From Hormiphora californensis (lineage: Eukaryota; Ctenophora; Tentaculata; Cydippida; Pleurobrachiidae), in NCBI GenBank assembly GCA_020137815.1, contig CM035353.1:2009459-2073458 (forward strand): 64,000 bases of DNA, in the 5' to 3' direction. Shown in pieces: positions 31,686 to 44,400 of this stretch. Position 1 is the first letter of the stretch. Each line of letters starts with the position of its first letter. A program made the translations under genes and the position numbers. The notes under the pieces were generated by a model. The model was not told the DNA's origin and made no database searches. It saw only the letters and a list, made by a program, of their open reading frames with translations.

Positions 31686-33988
31686 TCATTCAGCTACTTC
31701 TTCTTGTTGGTTGGGGTTTGGCAGGTTTACTTGGTCGTTGGGGTTTGGCAGTTGTCCTTGCTGGTTCGGATTTGGCAGTTGTCCTTGCTGGTTCGGATTT
31801 GGCAGTTGTCCTTGCTGGTTCGGGTTTGGCAGGTATACTCCTTGTAGGTTTGGAGTTGGCACGTATGCGAGGATATATCCCTGCTGGTTCGGATTTGGTA
31901 GTTGTCCCTGCTGCCGCTGGTTCGGATATGAAGGGTATCCCTGCTGGTTGGGGTTTGGTAGGTATCCTTGTTGGTTAGGATTTGACTCGACGGATCTTTG
32001 TTGGTTAGGATTTGACTCGACGGATCTTTGTTGGTTCTGATTTGGCACGTGCTGTACTTGCTGGGTAGGTGGTACACCTAAGACAGAAAATCGTTAAATA
32101 TTAAATTGGATAATTTTGCAACAACTTTTCCGATTTGGCTGAAGCCTCAAACCTTCCAAGAAGTTATAGACAGGTGCAGAGAGAAGGACTGTAAAGTTTC
32201 AATTTTCATGTCTATAATTCGATAATCCAACTCCTTACATGTTGCAACATGTAACATCTTGCCAGCACCTACGTCGCACGTGCCAATGCGCCGCGAACAA
32301 CAGGCGTTCACAACTGAACGCCTGCTGATTTGAAGAACCAACCAAATATGATTCAACTTGGTTCTTCGAAACAATTTTTCGAAGATCCCGGTGTGATCGC
32401 GCCCTTACGCGGGCGCCATACCCGTAAGGAGCTGGAATCCAGCTGGATTATAGACATGAAACTTTACAGTCCTTCTCTATGTGCCTGTCCATAACTTCTT
32501 GGAAGGTTTCAGCAAAATGACGCACCCTAATATTGGGGTACATGGAATTTGGTAGTATAACTACATATTGGAAGAAATTAATTATATCCGTAGGACGTCA
32601 ACTAACCTGATTCTTGTGAGGTATCCATCCAAGACCAAAGGAGAAATAGCATAATCGATCCTGCCAGGAAAACTGAGGCCCCCAGTTCGAGTAGGAGAAG
32701 TATAAAATGAAGGATGCCTATATTCCATCGTATCAAATTTTCCGTGACTGCAGAAATTGGTGAACGTATAAGAATTGGGGAAAACAGACGTGACTTAACC
32801 TAACACGGCTGCTTGTAGCGGAGAAACGGTCTCAAAACACCCTGCGCAGACGCACCGTTGAAAAAATACTGGTTTTCAGCTAGATGTGTTTATTACCCGT
32901 GCGCAACGTAAATTAGTGTGCGTCTGCGCACAGTGTTTGGACACCGTTTCTCCACTACAAGCAGTCGTGTTAAAGTCCATTTTTATTCAACTGTTCACCC
33001 CTCAACTCGTGCGCGTGCGATATTTTAATTTACGCTGCGCACGCTACACGTTAACATGTGATAAACGCGCAAAACAATTCCGCGCACGACTTTGGGGGGT
33101 GAACAGTTGAAAAAAAATGGACTTTAGGTTACAGCTGTTTACCTCTTAGACCTGTGTTCTCACTCAGAAAAGAATTTCAGTGACGGCAATTCCCTGAGAC
33201 TTGAGGGATTAGCCGTCACTGAAACCTGAGATCTCAGGTCTCAGTGGAAAATAGCCGTGGCCTGAACTTGAGGCTCAGGCACGACTGTTTTCCCCCAGTA
33301 TGATATATACTTACTCCGTAAATTTCCAATACTTTCGTCAAGATTTACAAACACAACGACCAAACCCACCACCACTGTCACCGCTTTGGCAATCAAAACT
33401 TTCTTCTTTCCCAAATTTCTAGTACTGAGGTACATAGAAATCACAGTCAATACACCTACCCCACTGAATATCACATTTTTGGCGATCCAGCTTGAATTGA
33501 GATTATAATCTGAAAATAGTATTTTTGTCAAGGTCTTTACACCCTACTACCGCTTGCCTAGCTAGACTGTATTCCCCCCCCCCCCCCCGGAAGGTTAGAA
33601 CATAACAAACTACCGCTGGTAGTGAAACAATTTTTTCTATTAATAAACTCATGTTTGTATTTGTACCGCTACTATAAATACAATATTCTGTCACTTTATG
33701 GGCACGCAGCATTCGAAATACGGATTTAATTGTAATTATTAAACTGTCCGGCGCTGCAGACCCCACCTGAGTGCACTGTCGCGCCCAATTTGAGAATCAA
33801 ATCGGGGTCTGCAGCCGCCAGACAGTTATTAAACCAATAAAGAAGTTACCATATTCAACTTTAGTCCAAATGATAGCACCAATAAACCCAGCTCCGTAGG
33901 CTAGCAATCCCAGGACACCAAGACCATTGAGTATACGACCAAACTTCAGCAGTCGAGGATGCTTGGATATGTCCAAAAACTCGTTCAT
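31686..33988 (-). CDS. four-helix membrane protein with NPNQQ-repeat tail, four exons
   Basis: Exons 33850-33988, 33315-33509, 32607-32747 and 31686-32077 join in phase to 288 codons plus stop. Start chosen at MNEFLDIS; in-frame Met codons occur further up to 34060. Four hydrophobic segments: GLGVLGLLAYGAGFIGAII, VIFSGVGVLTVISMYL, AVTVVVGLVVVFV, and FILLLLELGASVFLAGSIML with following Phe/Leu residues. The last exon encodes a Pro/Asn/Gln-rich tail with about ten PNPNQQ-type repeats (LPNPNQQG), ending QQEEVAE. The layout (short N terminus, four helices, polar tail) resembles generic tetraspanning proteins, but no family was recognised. A cytosolic tail that self-associates or binds partners is plausible from its composition only. 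Confidence 0.8.
32146..32512. mobile_element. inverted repeat in intron 3 of the four-helix gene
   Basis: CCTTCCAAGAAGTTATAGAC at about 32153 and its diverged complement ending at 32512. A second inner pair includes GAACGCCTG. It looks like an old foldback element and is fully intronic. Confidence 0.65.
32800..33128. mobile_element. two adjoining foldbacks in intron 2 of the four-helix gene
   Basis: The first (about 32800-32970) has ends AACACGGCTGCTTGTAG and complement, with an inner TGCGTCTGCGCA. The second (about 32973-33125) has AAGTCCATTTTTATTCAACT and a complement ending ATGGACTT, flanked by TA on both sides. Neither encodes protein. Confidence 0.7.
33744..33825. mobile_element. 82-bp MITE with 8-bp target duplication
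   Basis: Terminal repeats CTGTCCGGCG and CGCCAGACAG, inner GAGTGCACTGTCGC and TTTGAGAATCAAA. Flanked by the exact duplication TTATTAAA (33736-33743 and 33826-33833), so hAT-like. Diverged relatives lie near 19416-19508, 26740-26775 and 47977-48025. This copy begins 24 bases downstream of the donor of exon 1 of the four-helix gene. Confidence 0.85.
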
Positions 33989-34669
33989 TTTAAGTCTATA
34001 CATAGAATGGGGAAAACAGTCATGCCTGAACCTCAGGTTCAGGCTACGGGTATTTTCCACTGGGACCTGAGGTCATTATGGGCATGGGCAAGATTTTGAC
34101 CAAGTCGCACAGACTGACAAAAATTGGTCATTTGACCAAGCTTGGAGAGTAAAAACTGAAACTAATTCATAACATATCGAAAACCACTGAACCCGACTAA
34201 TTTTGATACGCTGGCGACTTGGTCAAAATAATGGACATGATCACGCATGGACATTGGACAGTCTGTGTGCGCCCAAAGATAAGGGTTAGGGCGTGTGCAG
34301 TAGTGACGTAATGTTTACACTGTGTGTGTGTGTGACTAGAAAGTGTCTAATTTTTCATATACCACTGCAACGGTATTTTACTTTATAATTACTAGTGTTT
34401 TGCAGTGGTCTAAGTTTTCAAAGTGCACTGTAACCGGTGGTCTAAGTGTGTTAGACCACCGGAAACGGTTCATTATGAAAACTTAGATCGTCGGTCAAAA
34501 TTGTCCAATACAAAACATACCACGAGACAGACAGACAGACATCTTGTAAGTGGAACACATACCACGGAACAGACATGTACAATGTATACATCATTACATC
34601 CTATAATAAGAACTATAAGTAAGGGTCACCAGTGGCCTTCCCTATTTATCAAAATTTTTGAAATTCAAA
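33989..34669. other. intergenic between four-helix gene and 1.8-kb palindrome
   Basis: Has a short repeat (34008-34072) related to 33236-33300 and 29893-29935, sharing GAAAACAGTC and TTTTCCACTG. A hairpin lies around 34425-34470 (GGTGGTCTAAG and complement). The four-helix gene promoter should lie just above 33988. No gene was seen. Confidence 0.5.
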
Positions 34670-36480
34670 AATGTGCCCCCTAGAATATGTTGACGACATC
34701 ATAACTAGAGGGGAATCACCTTAGAATAACATCTTGAATGAATGCAGAGCTGCCGCATCCGGCCTAAAATTGTGCGAGTGTTTGCGATCCAATGCAAATG
34801 TTTGCGATTGATTGCAAATAGTTGCGATAAAATGCGATAAAATGCGATTGCGACATAATGCGATTGTTTGCCACCACTTGCTAATAAATGCGATAATATG
34901 CGAACGAATTCAATGTTTTGCTACTAAATGCGATCTCATGCGATCTCATGCGATCTTATGCGAATGAATGCTAATTCATTACGGATACTCTCCGCCAAAT
35001 TCGCAAAAAATCGCATAAAATCGCAAAAAATCGCATGATATAGCAAAGTATAGCAAGTCATCGCGAATCATTGCAAACATTCGCAAACGTTCGCATAATT
35101 TCCGGCCGCTTGCGGCAGCGCTACTCAAACTCTTCGAAAATTTTCGAGTCGTCAGATTGCAGTAAAATGTGTCCTCTAGACATCCTAGGGGACACATTTT
35201 TGAGATTTTGTTTCAAAACAGCTCCGAATGGACAAATAGGGAAGGCTAGTCACCACACACCAAAGTTAAAATTAAAATTAAAATTTGACGTTTTTGGTCA
35301 TAACTCTGCCATTTCTTGGCAAAATTGCTTCATTTTGGGCTTGTTGGAAAGAGGGCATCGAGCCCGTTCTAAACAGCCCAAGAAACTTGAAATCCGCGCA
35401 AAGTGCGCGGCGTTACAGTGCAAAATGTGTGCGTTAAAATTTTAAAATTTTAACGCACACATCATGCGCCTTATTGGGCACGTCGCGCCCCCCATGTTCG
35501 CGCGCCCGTAGGGCGATCCCCTCACGGGGCTTGCCTGCTTCGCAGGCAATGCGCCTTAACGCCGCACACTTTGCGCCGATTTTAAGTTTCTTGAGCTCTT
35601 CAGAACGGGCTCGATGCCCTCTTTCCAACAAGCCCAAAATGAAGCAATTTTGCCAAGAAATGGCAGAGTTATGACCAAAAACGTCAAATTTTAATTTTAA
35701 TTTTAACTTTGGTGTGTGGTGACTAGCCTTCCCTATTTGTCCATTCGGAGCTGTTTTGAAACAAAATCTCAAAAATGTGTCCCCTAGGATGTCTAGAGGA
35801 CACCTTTTACTGCAATCTGACGACTCGAAAATTTTCGAAGAGTTTGAGTAGCGCTGCCGCAAGCGGCCGGAAATTATGCGAACGTTTGCGAACGTTTGCG
35901 AATGTCTGCAATGATTTGCGATGACTTGCTATACTTTGCTATATCATGCGATTTTTTGCGATTTTATGCGATTTTTTGCGAATTTGGCGGAGAGTATCCG
36001 TAATGAATTAGCATTCATTCGCATGAGATCGCATTTAGTAGCAAAACATTGAATTCGTTCGCATTCTATCGCATTTATTAGCAAGTGGTGGCAAACAATC
36101 GCATTATGTCGCAATCGCATTTTATCGCATTTTATTGCAACTACAGTCGGACCCCGATTTAACGGCCCCCGATTTAGCGGCACCCCGATTTAACGGCAGC
36201 ATAATCTCCCCCCGATATAGGAAATTAACAGTATTTGACCCCGATTTAGCGGACACCCCGATTTAACGGACAAAACCCTTTCCCCCGAGGGTGCCGTTAA
36301 ATCGGGGTCCGACTGTATTTGCAATCAATCGCAAACATTTGCATTGGATCGCAAACACTCGCACAATTTTAGGCCGGATGCGGCAGCTCTGCATTCATTC
36401 AAGACGTTATTCTAAGGTGATCCCCTCTAGTTATGATGTCGTCAACATATTCTAGGGGCCGGGGCACATTTTTGAATTTC
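34670..36480. mobile_element. 1.8-kb palindrome, right arm carrying a nested MITE
   Basis: The arms start GAAATTCAAAAATGTGCCCC (34670) and end with the complement at 36480, meeting near 35443 at TTAAAATTTTAAAATTTTAA. The central 100-150 bp differ between arms. The arms are rich in TTGCGAT/ATCGCAA words. The right arm is longer because a TA-MITE is inserted at 36144-36315; the left arm shows the empty site. No transposase was seen. An ORF of about 140 codons near the centre of each arm mirrors the other and is probably not a gene. Confidence 0.88.
36144..36315. mobile_element. TA-flanked MITE of the CAGTCGGACCCC family
   Basis: Ends CAGTCGGACCCCGATTTAAC and complement, with TA at 36142-36143 and 36316-36317. 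The matching position in the other palindrome arm (TA at 34819-34820) has a single TA, which proves an insertion and the TA duplication. CAGT ends and TA sites fit pogo/Tigger-like elements. Confidence 0.93.
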
Positions 36481-36579
36481 CACGTACTACGCGATGTCTG
36501 AACAGTGAACACTGAACCTCCTGCGATGACTACTAAACAAACAAAAATAAAAATAGAACAAGGAGACTCTATATTGTGT

Positions 36580-36695
<116 letters not shown>

Positions 36696-36821
36696 ATAAT
36701 AATTGATAGATCAGATTTGTGGTATAGCTTTGGACTGTCCTCAAGTTGTGTATAAGTTATTAAGTTGAGGTTTGTTCAAAGCTATATATGTATCACAAGT
36801 CTGATCTATCTATTAGTACTG

Positions 36822-36992
36822 CAGTCGGACCCCGATTTAGGGACACCCTCGGGGGAAAGGCTTTTGTCCACTAAATCGGGGTGTCCACTAAATCGGGGTC
36901 AAATAAGGTTAATTTCCTATATCGGGGGAAAAAATCCTGTCCCTAAATCGGGGTGCCACTAAATCGGGGGCCCCTAAATCGGGGTCCGACTG
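36822..36992. mobile_element. TA-MITE of the CAGTCGGACCCC family
   Basis: Full-length relative of 36144-36315 with ends CAGTCGGACCCCGATTTAGG and GGGTCCGACTG. TA is present on the right (36993-36994); the left flank reads TG. It sits directly before the 12-bp array. Confidence 0.88.
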
Positions 36993-36995
36993 TAC

Positions 36996-37955
36996 ATTGA
37001 GGACATAATGTGGACACATTATGGATACATTGAGGACACATTGTGGACATATTCTGGACATATTCTAGACACATTGTGCACAAATTGAGGAACCATTGAG
37101 GACACATTGGGGACACATTATGTATGGACACATTGTGGACACATTATGGACACATTTTAATTTAGGACACATTAAGGACATATTATGGACACATTATGGA
37201 CACATTATGGACACATTATGGATACATTGAGGACACATTGTGGACATATTCTGGACATATTATGGACATATTGAGGAACCATTGAGGACACATTATGGAC
37301 ACATTGAGGAATCATTTGGGGACACATTGGGGACACATTGTGGACACATTATGGACACATTATGGACACATTATGGACATATTCTAATTTAGGACACATT
37401 AAGGACATATTATGGACACATTATGGATACATTGAGGACACATTTTGGACATATTCTGGACATATTCTAGACACATTGTGGACAAATTGAGGAACCATTG
37501 AGGACACATTATGGACACATTGAGGAATCATTTGGGGACACATTGGGGACACATTATGGACACATTGTGGACACATTATGGACACATTTTAATTTAGGAC
37601 ACATTAAGGACATATTATGGACACATTATGGATACATTGAGGACACATTATGGACACATTGTGGACATATTCTGGACATATTCAAGACACATTGTGGACA
37701 AATTGAGGAACCATTGAGGATACATTATGGACACATTGAGGAATCATTTGGGGACACATTGGGGACACATTATGGACACATTGTGGACACATTATGGACA
37801 CATTGAGGAATCATTTGGGGACACATTGTGGACACATTGTGTATGGACACATTATGGACATATCATGGACACATTATGGATACATTGAGGAACCATTGAG
37901 GACACATTGTAGACATATTCTGGACATATTCTGGACACATTATGGACACATCGTG
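36996..37955. repeat. degenerate 12-bp satellite with higher-order repeats
   Basis: About 80 units of GGACACATTATG-like sequence with variants (ATTGAG, ATTGTG, ATTCTG). A marker segment, TTTTAATTTAGGACACATTA, recurs at about 37155, 37386 and 37586, giving higher-order periods of about 200-230 bp. Open frames across it are repeat-derived. Confidence 0.9.
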
Positions 37956-38408
37956 TTTAGTTCTACGTTTTGAACAAAGGCAAAACACTTCAGTTTTGTT
38001 CTGGCCGTAAGAAGTTGTTATTAAAAGATCATTACAAAATGTATACTTTCAAAATGTATACTTTCAACTTGAATATCAATATCATAACTTTCTGGCTTTT
38101 TACTACCTTTCTCGCTCACTTCTATCACGTCCTACAGCTCTGCGACTGACACTGACACTGAGTATGACTCTCATGCTGACACTGAGTATATGACTCTCAC
38201 TGACACTGACACTGAGTATGACTCTCACCGAGTAAAGTCAGTCCTTAAATAAAATTAACAATATATATAAGCTCTTTATCTTCCTCTGATATGCAATATC
38301 TGGCTCCTTCTCACTCTGATTATACTCCGATATGTTCTGAGAAGAATCATAGAGCTAGTATCTGCTGCCACACAGCTCTCTCTCTATCTCTCTAAAACAA
38401 TATATAGT
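37956..38408. other. 3' flank of choline transporter gene
   Basis: AT-rich, with a short degenerate repeat ACTGACACTGAGTATGACTC near 38140-38235. It should include the transporter 3' untranslated region and polyadenylation site, but none was assigned. Confidence 0.5.
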
Positions 38409-41400
38409 TCACGGCACACGATCCTCTTTTGTTGCATTGTCTGTAGTTATCGTGATTTCTCCCTGTTGTGGCTCAAACTTCACTGCCGCAGCATTGGCAA
38501 TGACCTTAGTTCGGTGAAGTGAGTCATCATCACTAACTTCGGAGGATGAGGAGCATGAGGATCCATTACTTCTGAACTTGTAGTTTTCCAAGGGGTCTAC
38601 TTTTACACCTGAAATAGAGCTGTTTAGGGGGCGATGTAAACTAAAGGATCCTCCATAGCAATTGTTTTGTTTTGATAATAGCAGTTTATAGGGCTGCTCT
38701 GTGATTCACAATCACATGGATCAGCGCATGGTTTATATCCCCCTATATCAGTACCTCGCTCTTGTAGTGGGTGGTGTTAGTAACACTGTTACTAAGGGGG
38801 GGGGTGTACTAGTGGAGGGGAGGGGTGTTGTACCTCGCTCATGTAGTGGGTGGTGTTACTAAGGGGAGGGGGGGGGGGTGTACTAGTGGAGGGGTGATGT
38901 ACCTCGCTGATGTAGTGGGTGGTGTTAGTAACTCTGTTACTAAGGGGGGGGGGGGGGGGTGTACTAGTGGAGGGGTGATGTACATACCTCGCTGTTGTAG
39001 TGGGGGTGTTACTAAGAGGGGGGGGGGGGGTGTACTAGTGGAGGGGAGGGGTGATGTACCTCGCTCTTGTAGTGGGTGGTGTTACTAAGGGGGGGGGGGT
39101 GTACTAGTGGAGGGGTGATGTACATACCTCGCTGTTGTAGTGGGGGTGTTACTAAGAGGTTGGATCCATCGCATCCTATTCTCGCTCCGCGAATAATAGG
39201 ATGCCGGCCCGTTGAGAGCAAGAACTCACGTGCGCGCGATATAAAGCACGTTTTCAGCAGATCGCGCGTGATAGACCGTTTTTGGAGACCTTTTTAGCTG
39301 ACCTAGCACTACTCAAAGGTCAATTATGGCCTCATTTCGCATCGTGATGAATCGGCGGGTATTTTCCCATACTCACAAGGCCATGACGATTCACCCAGTA
39401 CCCGCAGATTGTCTCAGGACCGAGTAGGAGCTTGCAGCCAGGTCTTTAAAGAATTGCTCATGTTTAGCGTCAATTTTAACCCACTATTCCTCAAATGCTG
39501 ATACTCGCGGGTATTTTCCGTAAAACTAGAGACAATTAGCTGCCAGGAGCAACAAACGAGATGCAAATCGGTTCAGTAGTTCCTTGCAGCCAGGTCTTTG
39601 AAAAAGTTTGCTCTAAAATCAATAACGCGCCGGAGGCCTAGATGTGAGATCGATCTCGGTCGCTGCGCGACCTCGATCTCACTCAGGCATCAATGTGGCC
39701 AAACTAAGAGGGGGGGGGGGGGTGTACTAGTGGAGGGGAGAGGTGATGTACCTCGCTCATGTAGTGGGTGGTGGGTGGGGGGGGGGGGGGGTGTACTAGT
39801 GGAGGGGTGATGTACCTCGCTGATGTAGGAAGTCAGTAAGGAATGTGACTCCAATGGCAACGGCAAAGTGAAGGAGCATTATCGTTAGTCGGAAAGGGAA
39901 GTTTTGGAATCCTATAGCTCCTACACCTTCTCCCTCCTGAAATATAGGTGATCATGTTAGTTGTAGAAATATGTGGGGGGGGGGGCAGAAAAGCCAGGCC
40001 ATGAAGCCAGATTCAACCCAGATTTCAGGGTAGGTTTGACTTTTTGGCCTTGCCCTCCCCCCAATATAAGAATGCAGCTGTTTATAATATCAGCCCTACA
40101 GCTCTACTTATACCATATATTTGGTAACCTAGCTGCTAGCTGAACCTACCACGTAACCAGGGAAACGGAGAATTGCTTCAAAACCGAGAACTGGCTCCCC
40201 TGAAAGGACCCGGAGTAGTAGTGCCAAGGAGAACCCAGAGACCATTCCGTATCTGTTGACATACTTGCTGCCGTATAGAACGAGCACCAAGTGAGGGAAG
40301 AGTAGCACGTAGACAAGGTCACTGAAACAATGGGGTGGTGTTACTAGGGTGGTGTTACTAGGGGACGTTACTAGGGGTTGTTGCTAGGGGGTGTTGCTAG
40401 GGGGTGTTACTAGGGGGGATGGTGTTACTAGGAGGGGGTGGTGTTACAAAGGGGGGGGTGGTGTTACTAGGAGGGGGGTGGTGTTACTAGGAGGGGGGTG
40501 TTGCTAGGGGGTGGTGTTGCTAGGAGGGGTGGTGTTACTATAGCACTCAGTTACACACACTCAAACGGGGTATGTGCCGCCAGACATAGTCAATATCAGA
40601 CATAGTCAATATATTGACAGGTTATGATAGTTAGGATGGCAATTTCTAGGCAAGATTTGATGGTTTATACCTGCAAATGACGTATAGCCCGTAAACAGAT
40701 TTTACAGTTATGGCGATTACCATGGCAATAAGTGTGTTACATACGATTGTCACCCTTAACACCCACACTAACACTCTGAAAAGTTAATAATTAATTAATT
40801 AATTAACTATAATTAGTTATAATAATAATTAGTTATTGATTTGAAATAAACTTTAAATTTTAGAACTTTTACTTCAGAACTGTAGTTAGAACCGCAGCAA
40901 CAATAAAATGACGGCCATGTAGCAACTATATATGATATAGGCTACAGTCGGATCCCGATTTACCGGCCCCCCAATTTACCGGAAGGATGAAATTCCTCCG
41001 ATAAAGGAAATTAACGGTATTAGACCCCGATATACAGGGCACACTTTCCCTAACCATCCCTGTAAATTGGGGTACTACAATGAAGAAAGTTATTACTTAC
41101 TTATCAGAGGCATGAGGGCTAAGGACTTTCTGGTAGACATTTCGTGTGAACATGGAGCTAACACCAAGTACAGAACTGTCTGTTGAACTCATCACTGCCG
41201 CAGACACCGCTCCAAGACCTGATGGGAGGGGGTTGTGGAGGTACACAACTGATGGGGGTGCCACTTTTTAGGGGATCACGGGCGGGGAAAATATATTTGA
41301 ATTCTTCTTACCGATGAAGGAGACAACTGGAGGACACAGTTTACTAAGGCACAGTGGAACAGCTAGTTTGTAAGCTCCTTCCTCTAGGTTAGCTCCGTTA

Positions 41401-44400
41401 GCAGTCACCCAGTCCGTGTTGATAGTGATAACTCCCATGATAACAGGGGGTATGGCAGCCAGGAAACACCCAACACCAGCACAATAGGATAGAACACGGG
41501 CTACCTATAGAAGGGGGAGGGGTTACCATGGTAACTAGGATTATCTAGGTGAGTGTGATAGTGATAACTCCCATGATAACAGGGGGTATGGCAGCCAGGA
41601 AACACCCAACACCAGCACAATAGGATAGAACACGGGCTACCTATAGAAGGGGGGGGGGGTTACCATGGTAACTAGGATTATCTAGGTGAGTGTGATAGTG
41701 ATAACTCCCATGATAACAGGGGGTATGGCAGCCAGGAAACACCCGACACCAGCACAATAGGATAGAACACGGGCTACCTATAGAAGGGGGAGGGGTTACC
41801 ATGGTAACTAGGATTATCTAGGTGAGTGTGATAGTGATAACTCCCATGATAACAGGGGGTATGGCAGCCAGGAAACACCCAACACCAGCACAATAGGATA
41901 GAACACGGGCTACCTATAGAAGGGGGAGGGGTTACCATGGTAACTAGGATTATCTAGGTGAGTGTGATAGTGATAACTCCCATGATAACAGGGGGTATGG
42001 CAGCCAGGAAACACCCAACACCAGCACAATAGGATAGAACACGGGCTACCTATAGAAGGGGGAGGGGTTACCATGGTAACTAGGATTATCTAGGTGAGTG
42101 GGATAGTGATAACTCCCATGATAACAGGGGGTATGGCAGCCAGGAAACACCCGACACCAGCACAATAGGATAGAACACGGGCTACCTATAGAAGGGGGAG
42201 GGGTTACCATGGTAACTAGGATTATCTAGGTGAGTGTGATAGTGATAACTCCCATGATAACAGGGGCCGGTATGGCAGCCAGGAAACACCCAACACCAGC
42301 ACAATAGGATAGAACACGGGCTACATATAGAAGGGGGAGGGGTTACCATGGTAACTAGGATTATCTAGGTGAGTGTGATAGTGATAACTCCCATATGATA
42401 GAAGGGGGAAGAGTGGGTTATATATAATCCATATTATATAGTGGTCTTATTATCATGGGGGAAGGGCCGTGTATTTTACCTACAATCCATTACTATACCT
42501 GTGGTGTTTTTGATGACAGGACACGCTGGAAATACGCCTGCCAGGGGATGCCGCCACAGATCATCATAATAAGACCATCAACCCACAGAGAGGGGTATTC
42601 TATCTCACCCAGTACGCTCTTTGTCTTGTTTACCAGGACATCATTTTCAAGGATCGTGAAGTTCACTGTCTCCTAATTAGATGGGGGAGGGGGGTAAATT
42701 ATAGCAATTGGGTGTAGTACCATGGTTGTTTGAAGGGAAAAATTCTTGACAAGTCTGGGTAACCCATAACCGCAACCGTCTTCATCCAATGTTACCCTGG
42801 TACAATATGGTTTACTTCTCATAGTCTACCGAGTCAGGAAATACTGGTCCCTGATTGGCTGATAACCAGTCACGTGATCTAAATAACGAGTTCTGATTGG
42901 TTGTTTACTTAATTCGGTCGGTTCCTGCCTACTATACTGACCTGGAGGGGAGATGTCACGTTCTCATTGGTTATCATGAACGGTAGAGCCAGGATGAGTC
43001 CGACAAAGATGGAGATTAGTTGGAAAACATCCGTAAAGGCAACAGAGTAAAGACCTGAAGAAAGATAATACCGTATATCATTATTTTTATCAACGTCTAG
43101 TTTTCTAAAATATTGACCGATTATCCTCCTCTTCTCTCCTTTTACCCCTCGCCTCTCTCGTTCTCACTCTCCATCTCGCCCTCTCTCTCCCCAGTCCCCG
43201 TTCCCATCTCCTCCTCAGTCTCTCTATGTTATAAATCTCTCCCTCAAGCTCACCCAGTCTCCCTTCCCATCTCCGCCTCTCTACATGTTAACACACACCT
43301 CTCTTCACCCAGCTTTAACATACCTCCAAAAAGGGTGTAGACCATAGCAAACATGGCGGATACTATGATCGACGTATTCTCACTGATCAGACCCTGACAA
43401 ATGACCTGGAGGGAGGAGCCCAGGGCAGCAAGGATGGCAGCAGACCAGAGGATCTCTCCGGAGAAGGCGGGGATGTACAGCAGAGATCCCAACTTTCTTC
43501 CGTATTTCACCTGATAAATATGATGTTGGGTAAGAGAGCTTTCGAGAGGGAGTAAACTGTAAAGGATGTTGAATTTTTGGTTGGTAAAGAAAGACACTTG
43601 TTATATGACTCTGAGAACATAAAATTTATTCTTAGTATAGAGTCAGTAAATAGGTTAAATGATAATATGTTCTAACCTTCCTTTACATTTGTAAAAGTGT
43701 GGGTGAGACATACCTGGAAGGGGTCGAGCATGGTGATGAATTTCATGGCTCGCATCTTCTTGGCAAAGAACAGCCCACCAATACAGAGAGATGTTGCGAA
43801 ACAGAACGGGGCTTGACAGTTCAGCTGCAGGAGATTGCATTATAAATTAGCTAAAAGTATCACAAAATTATCCAGCTAGATAACATGAGTCTCAAATGAT
43901 AAAGCAGTATTCTGGAATTTCAACTTACAATTCCACCGCTAATGACGGCTTCTGCGGCACCGTTAATGTAGCCTCCCCCTACCCATGTTGCCGTCATTGT
44001 AAAGATTCCAACCGCGTAGTTAATGTTCCTTCCTGTGTGGAAATCGGACTAGGTCATTCCGTGGGGGGAGGGGGGGGGGGGTGTTTTCAATGTTCATTCC
44101 TAACAACACCTATACAGCTAGCCTCTATGATTGTACTAGCTCTCTATTATCTTCCTACAGTACTCACCAGCTAGCATCAGATCCTCGGTATTAGTTAGTC
44201 CAGATTCACCGTTATCTGCAGGCTGCTGTTTCTTCTTCCCATTCATCATCTCCATTAATCTGAAACGAGGGCGCCTATCAACACAAGCTGTAAAATGATT
44301 TTGTCAAAGGGGGTGTTAGCTGTGATATATGTGGTGTATAGGTAATAGTTTTTGGAGATCTATTTTAATTGGCGAGGGGGTTAGAAGTAGGTTTGTAAAT

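Noticed and set aside
35071-35862. Mirror-image ORFs of 124 and 142 codons near the palindrome centre
   Set aside because: They are the two arms of one palindrome read in opposite directions, with no domain; not independent genes.
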